Assembly: GCA_964636895.1 (NCBI GenBank)
Contig: CAZWUW010000025.1
Span: 1 to 34,081, forward strand
DNA: 34,081 nt
Direction of reading: 5' to 3'
From: CAZWUW01 sp964636895
Lineage (GTDB): Bacteria; Bacillota; Thermincolia; Thermincolales; CAZWUW01
Shown: in pieces, positions 25,434-32,024 of the stretch
Layout of the letters: each line of letters opens with the position of its first letter
How positions within the stretch are numbered: position 1 is the first letter of the stretch
Notes under the pieces: model-generated
What the model was told of the DNA's origin: nothing
The model's input: only the letters and a program-made list of their open reading frames with translations
The model's database searches: none
Program-made: the position numbers and the translations under genes

Positions 25434-26747
25434 ATGAAGCTGCCGCAGTGGAGGATAATCAAAAAACTTGATTTATCCAGGACGGAAGACAAACTAAAAT
25501 TAGGCATCCTGACGGTGGGGATATTTCTCTTCCTGGTCATCGGTGTTGCTGGTGCGCTTAAGCTAACCATGGCCCCATCGTTTTGTGCCAAGTGTCATGT
25601 GATGGCACCTGAGTACGTGACCTGGGAAGCGTCATCCCATGTACAGGTTCCCTGTACGTCCTGTCACATTAAGCCCGGTCTGGGCAACTTAGTAGCGCAT
25701 AAACTTTCCGCCTCTAAGGAACTGTTGCTGTATTATACGGGTACCTATAACCGGCCGATTCGGATGACGAATAAGTTACCCGATGAGGTTTGTACCCAGT
25801 GCCATTCCACCTACCGCAGTTTTACACCATCCGGTGACCTGATTATCCCTCATGACAAGCATGCAGATAAAAAAGTGCTGTGTGTTGAATGCCATAACGG
25901 TGTGGCTCATGGCAACATCGTGGGCAGGGGCATGACCAAAGATGATAATTATGCCGCCTGGACCCTCGAAGTCGGAAAAAAACAGATGGTCAAGGAATAC
26001 ACCGAACCTAAGATGAATGTTTGTCTTGACTGTCATATCAAGCGTAATGTAACTCAGGCCTGTGAAGCCTGTCATACTTCAATTTCCCTGCCGGCCGACC
26101 ACAAAGTCAAAACCTTTTTGGAGAAAAACCACGGTGCGTTGGCCAAAGCTGACCTGAGTTATTGCAACAAGTGTCATTCCTACTCCCTCGAAGCCAAGGA
26201 TGTACCGGTGGCAGATAAGGTGGCCCGTTACGCCAGAGGCAATGTATTCTGTTATGACTGTCATCAAAAAAGGCCCAAAGGTCATACTGAAGATTGGAAA
26301 ATCACTCATAAGTATGACGCCAAGCCCGATATCCCAGGCTGTCTGGTTTGTCATAACAAGCCAAAACCCAAACCGGCCGAAAAGTCAACACCGACATACT
26401 GTGACAAATGTCATGGCAGCGGTAAGAAAACACAGGATGCCGGAGGAAAGACCGGACCTGGAGCCGATGGCCCCACCACTTACAATAAAGACTCATTTAT
26501 ATTAGAAAAGGCCCATGAGCCGGGTTGGCGTATGCAGCATCCCGAAATTATCAAGACCCAAGGGATTGTCAAAGGCAAATGTTTTTCTTGCCACGATACA
26601 TCCAACTGTTCATATTGCCATACTAAAACCAGCGCTGCCCAGGTAAACTCCGGTCAGAAGCTGACCAATACTTATACCGGTAGGGATCAAACTGTGGCTA
26701 ATACGGGTATAGCGCAAACGGTTGTCAGCTCTGGATACAGCCAGTAA
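25434..26747 (+). CDS. Membrane-anchored dodecaheme c-type cytochrome, paralogue of the preceding gene
   Basis: A twelve-heme cytochrome (437 aa) with the same plan as its neighbour: the near-identical motif LSRTEDKLKL, one membrane helix, then the NapC/NrfH-like start (CAKCHVMAPEYVTW). Its first ten motifs match those of the upstream gene one for one in order (CAKCH, CTSCH, CTQCH, CVECH, CLDCH, CEACH, CNKCH, CYDCH, CLVCH, CDKCH). Two more, CFSCH and CSYCH, lie seven residues apart in an added C-terminal region. The last 40 residues are heme-free and rich in T, Q and G. The pair looks like a tandem duplication followed by extension. It is cotranscribed with the upstream gene and ends at a terminator. 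Confidence 0.9.
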   Translation: MKLPQWRIIKKLDLSRTEDKLKLGILTVGIFLFLVIGVAGALKLTMAPSFCAKCHVMAPEYVTWEASSHVQVPCTSCHIKPGLGNLVAHKLSASKELLLYYTGTYNRPIRMTNKLPDEVCTQCHSTYRSFTPSGDLIIPHDKHADKKVLCVECHNGVAHGNIVGRGMTKDDNYAAWTLEVGKKQMVKEYTEPKMNVCLDCHIKRNVTQACEACHTSISLPADHKVKTFLEKNHGALAKADLSYCNKCHSYSLEAKDVPVADKVARYARGNVFCYDCHQKRPKGHTEDWKITHKYDAKPDIPGCLVCHNKPKPKPAEKSTPTYCDKCHGSGKKTQDAGGKTGPGADGPTTYNKDSFILEKAHEPGWRMQHPEIIKTQGIVKGKCFSCHDTSNCSYCHTKTSAAQVNSGQKLTNTYTGRDQTVANTGIAQTVVSSGYSQ

Positions 26748-26764
26748 ACATTAATAAGCCTTAG

Positions 26765-26793
26765 AGCAGGAGATGAGCGATTCTCCTGCTTTT
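26765..26793 (+). terminator. Intrinsic terminator after the cytochrome pair
   Basis: A nine-bp stem AGCAGGAGA / TCTCCTGCT with an 8-nt loop is followed by four T, 18 bases after the stop of the dodecaheme gene. Confidence 0.8.
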
Positions 26794-26923
26794 CTCGGCT
26801 TTAGCATACTGGTTAAATAAGTTAATATTACCATATTTACACTGGTCAACGCTGGCATTGTCGTAGTTTAATACTTTTTGTCAAACAATGTAGCAAATTT
26901 TCTGTAAATTCGTGACTTATTCG

Positions 26924-26952
26924 GCAGGAATCTCATTTTATTTGCCGAATTC
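26924..26952 (+). promoter_or_regulatory. Sigma-H-like promoter upstream of the 17-heme cytochrome operon
   Basis: GCAGGAATC (AGGA 26926-26929) and GCCGAATT (GAA from 26947) lie 17 nt apart, as in three other sites in the window. The distance to the gene start (about 175 nt) would leave a long leader that contains the cre-like palindrome. The overlap with a TTCGGCA/TGCCGAA repeat may be coincidental. Confidence 0.45.
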
Positions 26953-27036
26953 TATAACCTGTAAAAAAACTACTAATATTTGAAATATATTCTTCCTGCC
27001 CCTAAAAAAAAATGCAAATATGACGATATATAATAG

Positions 27037-27050
27037 TGAAAGTGCTTTCA
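27037..27050 (+). promoter_or_regulatory. cre-like palindrome (possible CcpA or LacI-family operator)
   Basis: TGAAAGTGCTTTCA is a 6-2-6 palindrome that differs from the ideal catabolite-responsive element TGAAAGCGCTTTCA at one central base. It lies two bases after TATAAT at 27029-27034 and downstream of the sigma-H-like site, so binding could repress either start. No CcpA gene is in the window. Confidence 0.45.
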
Positions 27051-27128
27051 GTTATTATTGACAAAAAGTAGCTGCTAAATACAACATGCCGGATGTCTGT
27101 TGAAAGGTGGCGAAAGGAGCCGGTCAGG

Positions 27129-28664
27129 ATGGGGCGTAACAAGATTCTTGTCTTCGGCCTTCTCCTTATTGCGGTAATTGGCATTTTAATTTCATTGCCG
27201 ACGGTAAGGGAAGAGCTTGGTCGAATATTTGATTATCTGAAATCCAATATGTTTTCAACATCTTATCAGCCACCGAAACTGCCTAACCGTGAATCCGATA
27301 AAAAAACCTGTGGTCTTTGCCATTCTGACAAGAGTCGTGACTTTCAAAAAAAATTCACTCATGCACCTTTTGTTAAATGGTTTTGCACCGACTGTCATGC
27401 CCAGCATACCGTCGGTTCCGGAAAATACGAGTTTGTAATTGACGTTGACAGGCTGTGTACTACCTGTCACTTTAACCGGTTGGATGCCAGTATATATACA
27501 TATCAGCATGACCCTTACCAAAAAGGCCGTTGCACTGACTGCCATGACCCGCACGCTTCAGACTATCCCGATTTACTCCGGATGTCTCCGCAGGAACTAT
27601 GTGTTAGCTGTCATAAACTGGATTTGGTTTATCCCTTCCCAGTTAAACACAAACCATATGAAATTAACGCCTGCGCGGACTGTCACGCCCCGCATGCATC
27701 AAAATACAGAGGCATGACCAGGCTGGGCGGCAAGGAATTGTGCTTTAGCTGCCATTATGACCGCCAGAATGAACTGTTGATGCCGGTACAGCACAAACCT
27801 TACCAGACCGGTGACTGTATTAACTGCCACGGTGCGCATGCCACACCCGGTGAAAAATTGCTGCTGATTCCGGAACCGGAATTTTGTTTAGCTTGTCATG
27901 TGGGTTTGAAAGACAAATTAAAAACCGGTTATGTCCATACACCGGTAAAAGAGAGATGCAGCAAATGCCATGTTCCGCATGCTTCGCCGAATCCGGCGCT
28001 GTTACCGGAAACACGTACCGACCTTTGTTACCTCTGTCATGGTCAGATGCGGCCGCAGTTTGAACTGCCGTCCCGGCACCCGGTAGGTAACGGGCTGCTG
28101 CATTGTGACGGCTGCCACGACCCACATGTCGGTCCCGGACCGAATTTGGTCCGTAAGGCTGGAAACCAGCTTTGTTATATATGCCATAAAGGCTTGGAAG
28201 CAACATATGAAAAACTGGCCCATGCCAAAAAGGCTGACGGACCCGGCGGACTGGGGGCCTGTACTAACTGCCATGTACCCCACGGTTCTAAATGGAAACC
28301 GCTGCTATTGGATAAACAGGAACCGATGTGCAACAACTGCCATACAAAGATTGCTAAGGCCAGGATAAATCACCCGTATGGCGAAAAATACAAGGACCCA
28401 TGGCGGGGGGGATATATGCAGTGTACCAGTTGTCACGGGCCGCATGGAACACCTTACAGAAAGTTTACGCTGCTGCCTGATGACGGTTTTTGTCTGAAGT
28501 GTCACGGGAAGCGAGACACAGGTAAGTTTTACTCCGTGCATAAAACTATACCGCCAAGAAATGAACCCAAACCCAAGGAAATTGAAACTAAAGTTCCTGG
28601 ATACAAAAGCGAGCCCAGGTCTGAAACTATTAATAAAAAGGTTAAAACATATACAAGACAATAG
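27129..28664 (+). CDS. Seventeen-heme c-type cytochrome, doubled-CxxCH repeat type
   Basis: A large cytochrome (511 aa) with an N-terminal hydrophobic anchor (about residues 5-25) and 17 CxxCH motifs. They alternate strictly between type A (CGLCH, CTTCH, CVSCH, CFSCH, CLACH, CYLCH, CYICH, CNNCH, CLKCH) and type B followed by x-x-H, usually PH (CTDCHAQH, CTDCHDPH, CADCHAPH, CINCHGAH, CSKCHVPH, CDGCHDPH, CTNCHVPH, CTSCHGPH). This gives eight doubled repeats of roughly 45-65 residues plus one extra heme. A histidine about 9-20 residues before each B motif could be a distal ligand. The ATG at 27129 follows AAAGGAG by nine bases and is preferred over 27093. The layout suggests a linear heme wire. 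First gene of a four-gene unit. Confidence 0.9.
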   Translation: MGRNKILVFGLLLIAVIGILISLPTVREELGRIFDYLKSNMFSTSYQPPKLPNRESDKKTCGLCHSDKSRDFQKKFTHAPFVKWFCTDCHAQHTVGSGKYEFVIDVDRLCTTCHFNRLDASIYTYQHDPYQKGRCTDCHDPHASDYPDLLRMSPQELCVSCHKLDLVYPFPVKHKPYEINACADCHAPHASKYRGMTRLGGKELCFSCHYDRQNELLMPVQHKPYQTGDCINCHGAHATPGEKLLLIPEPEFCLACHVGLKDKLKTGYVHTPVKERCSKCHVPHASPNPALLPETRTDLCYLCHGQMRPQFELPSRHPVGNGLLHCDGCHDPHVGPGPNLVRKAGNQLCYICHKGLEATYEKLAHAKKADGPGGLGACTNCHVPHGSKWKPLLLDKQEPMCNNCHTKIAKARINHPYGEKYKDPWRGGYMQCTSCHGPHGTPYRKFTLLPDDGFCLKCHGKRDTGKFYSVHKTIPPRNEPKPKEIETKVPGYKSEPRSETINKKVKTYTRQ

Positions 28665-28692
28665 GTGTTAACAAAACCAGGAGGCATAGCAG

Positions 28693-28749
28693 ATGAAAAT
28701 ACATTATATTGATTCTAAGTCTGTTCGGAGGTGGAATCGTGGAAATTAA
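28693..28749 (+). CDS. Possible 18-residue leader peptide overlapping the TPR gene start
   Basis: An ATG at 28693, nine bases after AGGAGG, opens a frame of 18 codons (ending SVRRWNRGN) that stops at 28749, overlapping the GTG start of the TPR gene. This arrangement could couple or regulate translation of the next gene. It may also be a chance open frame; composition gives no help at this size. Confidence 0.3.
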   Translation: MKIHYIDSKSVRRWNRGN

Positions 28750-29389
28750 CCCAAATACTAGCTCGGAGCGAGAGATTTCATTAAAAACAGCTTTGATTAT
28801 TATCATTTTAACAATAGTATCGATAGTTGTAATTGGTTTGATTGTAGGCAATAAGTTTTTCTGGAATAGTTTTGATGGAACTACAGGAATTGACAGGGAT
28901 TTGCAGCGCATTGAGCAAGTTGTCAAAAACAAACCAAAGGATCCCCGAGGACGAATTGCGCTTGGGAATCAATTGTTAGTCCGCGGGAAAAAACAAGAAG
29001 CCTTGAAAGAATTTGAAAAGGCATATGAATTGGATAAAAAAAGCGAAGTTACCCGGTTTAGTTTAGGATTTGCTTACCGGGAAGTCGGGCAGTATGACAA
29101 AGCCATAAAAGTTTTAGAACCCCTTGTTAAAGACTACCCGTTCTACTTTATAGCGCAATACAATTTAGGGGTAGCATACCATCATACAAAACAATATGAT
29201 AAGGCCGTAAAGGCATATAAAAAAGCTCTGGAAATAGAAACCGCGGCGGCTGATGTCCATCTTGACCTCGCGAAGACTTATGCTAAAATGGGTAAAAAGC
29301 AAGAAGCCCTTGAAATTGTGCAAAAAGCCTTAAAATATGTACCTGATTACCCGGAAGCACAGGCACTAGAAAAATCATTAAAAGAATAG
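28739..29389 (+). CDS. Membrane-anchored tetratricopeptide-repeat protein
   Basis: A 216-aa protein from the GTG at 28739, preceded by CGGAGGTGG. One membrane helix (about residues 17-39, very rich in Ile and Val) is followed by four TPR units (for example RGKKQEALKEFEKAYELD, VGQYDKAIKVLEPLV, TKQYDKAVKAYKKALEIE, GKKQEALEIVQKALKYVP), probably facing outside. TPR proteins of this form assist cytochrome assembly in other systems (NrfG/CcmI-like). Its position between two multiheme cytochromes suggests a scaffold or assembly role, which is inference. It is in the same transcription unit as the genes on both sides. Confidence 0.87.
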   Translation: MEINPNTSSEREISLKTALIIIILTIVSIVVIGLIVGNKFFWNSFDGTTGIDRDLQRIEQVVKNKPKDPRGRIALGNQLLVRGKKQEALKEFEKAYELDKKSEVTRFSLGFAYREVGQYDKAIKVLEPLVKDYPFYFIAQYNLGVAYHHTKQYDKAVKAYKKALEIETAAADVHLDLAKTYAKMGKKQEALEIVQKALKYVPDYPEAQALEKSLKE

Positions 29390-29426
29390 CAGCAACAGAT
29401 ATAAAATTTAGTTGCAGGAGGTGTGT

Positions 29427-30452
29427 TTGCCTCAGGTACAGGATTGCCCGGGGCAGTTCAATTTGACAAAATTAAATAAAAAAATTCAATTTTCGCGGGT
29501 ACTTAACATCACATTGATTATTGTCCTTATAGGAGTAATATTTTTTGGCTGGTGGTATCTAAGAAAACAGAATCCGCTAGATACATTAGCAAGAATAACT
29601 GCTCCTGATATACCCCAACCCAAGTATCTATATACAATTTATGGGAGCAATACAACAACTCTGAATAAACCCTTATTTACCGCAGTTGAAAATGATAAGA
29701 TATATGTGGCCGATTCAAAAAACGATAGGATAGCAATTTTTGGTTATGACGGCAAGTTTTTATCTCAGTTTGGTGCTGGAGGAGCAGGGAGACTGAGAAC
29801 TCCAGTGTATATTGAGTTTATTGACAGTGAAATATTTGTTGCCGATACTGGAACAAAAAAAATACACGTTTTTAACAACCAGGGTCAATTTATTCGCTAT
29901 TTTGGTGACAAATCTATTAATATGCCTATTGCTGTTGTTTATAAAAATGAAAAGTTTTTTGTCCTCGATGGCGCCCGGGCTCAGATAAAGGTTCTGGACA
30001 ATTCAGGGAAGGTATTAAACCAGTTTGGTAAAGAAGGCGGAGAGCAGGGGGCGTTTTACCATCCGCAGTCCATATATGTGACTGATGATAGCAAAATATA
30101 TGTCGTCGATTCCAATAACAACCGGATTCAGGTATTTGACCTGCAAGGGAGTTTTCTACAAGAAATATCAGGGGTTGATACTAATGGTGCCGGCGGTTAT
30201 TCTATTCCCCGGGGCTTAGCCTTTGATAAGGCCGGCAACCTGTACACCGCTGAAGGACTTAGCAATGGAGTGGCTATTGCGAATAAAGAAGGAAAAGTTA
30301 TGTTCCGGTTCTCCTATGCTGAGCCAACCCAGTCTGAACTAGGTGAAGATGATACGATGAAGCTTCCTACCTCAGTGTTCATTGATAACAATCAGAGGCT
30401 TTATGTGACGGAATACGGTAAGTCAAGAGTACTGGTTTATGAGATTAGGTAA
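29427..30452 (+). CDS. Membrane-anchored NHL-repeat beta-propeller protein
   Basis: A protein of about 341 aa with one N-terminal membrane helix (about residues 22-41) and a propeller of five to six NHL units, seen as repeated IYVADSKNDRIAIFGYDGKF, IFVADTGTKKIHVFNNQGQF, IYVVDSNNNRIQVFDLQGSF and LYVTEYGKSRVLVYEI. The start is uncertain: AGGAGG at 29416-29421 lies five bases before TTG 29427, and the frame is open to 29412. NHL proteins occur in several multiheme cytochrome clusters, with no defined biochemical role known to me. It lies 38 nt after the TPR gene and 58 nt before a secreted cytochrome, so a structural role in an electron-transfer complex is likely but unproven. Confidence 0.87.
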   Translation: MPQVQDCPGQFNLTKLNKKIQFSRVLNITLIIVLIGVIFFGWWYLRKQNPLDTLARITAPDIPQPKYLYTIYGSNTTTLNKPLFTAVENDKIYVADSKNDRIAIFGYDGKFLSQFGAGGAGRLRTPVYIEFIDSEIFVADTGTKKIHVFNNQGQFIRYFGDKSINMPIAVVYKNEKFFVLDGARAQIKVLDNSGKVLNQFGKEGGEQGAFYHPQSIYVTDDSKIYVVDSNNNRIQVFDLQGSFLQEISGVDTNGAGGYSIPRGLAFDKAGNLYTAEGLSNGVAIANKEGKVMFRFSYAEPTQSELGEDDTMKLPTSVFIDNNQRLYVTEYGKSRVLVYEIR

Positions 30453-30459
30453 TAAGATT

Positions 30460-30480
30460 TTACAGGACTTTAACCTGTAA
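30460..30480 (+). other. Intercistronic hairpin between the NHL and six-heme cytochrome genes
   Basis: TTACAGG / CCTGTAA form a seven-bp stem around a seven-base loop, with no T-run after it. It could be an mRNA stabiliser that allows different expression of the secreted cytochrome, or have no function. Confidence 0.35.
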
Positions 30481-30510
30481 TTAAACTTATGCGGAAAGGG
30501 GGTGAAAAAG

Positions 30511-31671
30511 ATGAAAAAAAGCACACTTATTGCTGCATTAGTAGTGTTACTGGGTCTAATCTTGGTATCCCCGGCTTTTGCTGTGAACGTATTTACCCAT
30601 GGCGATTTTGCTGCCAACTCTAGGGGTTGTGCGGACTGTCACATTACCCACGGCGCTAACGCTGCAAAATTACTTGTTGCCGGTCCGACTCAGTCCGATA
30701 CTTGCTTCTTCTGTCATGGTGAAGGAAGCTATGCCAGTGCTTACAATGCCGAGTATGGTTACACAATGGGAACTGGTACAATGGCTCAAGACAGAGTTTC
30801 GTTTGCCGGCGGTTTCGTGTACAGTGGTGATCCTGCTTACGCCAACTGGGTAAACCCGATAGATGGTGCTGCCATCAAACTGAATACATCTGTACATAGT
30901 GTAGAGTTAGCTTATCAGAATGCCACTTATCCTTCCAGCGGACAGGTAATAGGCAAGGACATCCCAGGTGGTCAGTTAGGCTGGACTTCGGCTTTTAGAT
31001 GCGGCTCCTGTCATGACCCCCATGCTGGCGGTAAATATCCTGCAGATACCGGTTATATAAACCCGCGTCTACTTAGGTTAAAGCCGATTGGTGTTACTAC
31101 TGATAGAGCAGTATATATGAGAATTAACTATGACTACTCTGCAGGAAACACGGAAAACAAAACACGGCAGACAATGGAGTACGGTAAAGGGTTTAACGCC
31201 TGGTGCGGAGCTTGTCACGACAGGTTCAACACTGAGGGTGCTGGTGCAGCGAACAGGTCAGGTTCCAACAGCGTTGACAATGGTTTGGGTGCCAACAAGT
31301 ATCGGCATAAAATGGGTGTTATGTTGACTAGCACAGGCCATACAGGGTTCTCAACTTCTCTCAAAGATGGTTTGCCGCTGGCTACAAGCACTACCGGTAG
31401 CAGGGATGCAGCCACAACAGACACTAAATATTTGAACTGCTTAACCTGCCACCGTGCTCATGGTAGTTCGGCAAGTGTTACGATTGGCTATAAAAGGTTC
31501 CGTAGTTATGACACTATTTATGGGTCGGCTACAGATACTATCGGAACCAGTTTGGGTGCCAGTGCATTGCTGCGGCTCCCGGAAAGAGATGTATGTTTCA
31601 AGTGCCATGGCGCCGCTCAATACAACAGACATAGCGATGGTGGTACCGGGAATTATGGTGTTGGCTACTAA
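30511..31671 (+). CDS. Secreted hexaheme c-type cytochrome
   Basis: A 386-aa exported protein with a clear signal peptide (MKKSTLIAAL, hydrophobic core, cleavage after SPAFA). The ATG at 30511 follows GGGGGTG. Six CxxCH motifs are present: CADCH, CFFCH, CGSCHDPH, CGACH, CLTCHRAH and CFKCH. The hemes are widely spaced (the first two close together, then about 100 residues without heme), unlike the compact 17-heme protein. No second membrane or cell-wall anchor is visible, so it may be soluble in the wall zone or held by partners. It is the last gene of the operon and is followed by a terminator. Confidence 0.9.
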   Translation: MKKSTLIAALVVLLGLILVSPAFAVNVFTHGDFAANSRGCADCHITHGANAAKLLVAGPTQSDTCFFCHGEGSYASAYNAEYGYTMGTGTMAQDRVSFAGGFVYSGDPAYANWVNPIDGAAIKLNTSVHSVELAYQNATYPSSGQVIGKDIPGGQLGWTSAFRCGSCHDPHAGGKYPADTGYINPRLLRLKPIGVTTDRAVYMRINYDYSAGNTENKTRQTMEYGKGFNAWCGACHDRFNTEGAGAANRSGSNSVDNGLGANKYRHKMGVMLTSTGHTGFSTSLKDGLPLATSTTGSRDAATTDTKYLNCLTCHRAHGSSASVTIGYKRFRSYDTIYGSATDTIGTSLGASALLRLPERDVCFKCHGAAQYNRHSDGGTGNYGVGY

Positions 31672-31699
31672 TTGAGTGTTTTGTCTGAAATTACTGTAA

Positions 31700-31727
31700 G
31701 GGCCAGGGTTTAAGTCCTGGCCCCCCT
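31700..31727 (+). terminator. Intrinsic terminator of the 17-heme operon
   Basis: An eight-bp stem GGGCCAGG / CCTGGCCC with an 8-nt loop is followed by three C and four T, about 30 bases after the last stop. Confidence 0.8.
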
Positions 31728-31730
31728 TTT

Positions 31731-32024
31731 CTTATAACAAAATATGACAGATTATAATATTATATTTCGATATTGGTACTAGGTAAGTAAGAATAAACAT
31801 GTAAATTCACGAATAGTTTTTTATATATTAGTTTACTGGCGTTGCACTGATATTTTTAGCTTAAAGATAAGCTTTAAAGGCCAAAGCCATCACATCGAAT
31901 ATTATTACTGATTTTTAGTACTTTACCGCAGAATTTCTGCGCAGTGTACAAAACCAGTTCACATTCCATTTGGGTGATATAGTATGTCAATATTTTCTTT
32001 GAATTAGGGAGGTGTATAGTATTT
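31731..32024 (+). other. AT-rich intergenic region before the last cytochrome
   Basis: Nearly 300 bp without a supported gene. It holds AGCTTA/TAAGCT (about 31858-31873) and a 15-base odd-centred palindrome CGCAGAA-T-TTCTGCG (31927-31941). A ribosome site GGGAGGTG lies just before the next start. I found no convincing sigma-A or sigma-H promoter pair here and no known riboswitch. Confidence 0.5.

Larger units (their letters stand above)
26794..27128 (+). other. AT-rich regulatory intergenic region
   Basis: About 335 bp without a supported gene, clearly richer in A+T than its surroundings. It contains a sigma-H-like site overlapping a 7-bp inverted repeat TTCGGCA/TGCCGAA (26920-26949), a perfect TATAAT at 27029-27034 with no recognisable -35 box, a cre-like palindrome and TTGACA at 27058. 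Control of the 17-heme cytochrome operon probably sits here. Confidence 0.6.

Noticed and set aside
26858..26875. Sigma-54 promoter (TGGCA-type)
   Set aside because: The required GC at the -12 element is absent.
27029..27034. TATAAT as a sigma-A promoter for the 17-heme operon
   Set aside because: No -35 box is present at 16-18 nt upstream (the sequence is an A-run), so it is only noted as context for the cre-like site.
27058..27086. TTGACA close to the 17-heme cytochrome gene
   Set aside because: At 17 nt spacing the -10 position reads ACAACA, a poor match.
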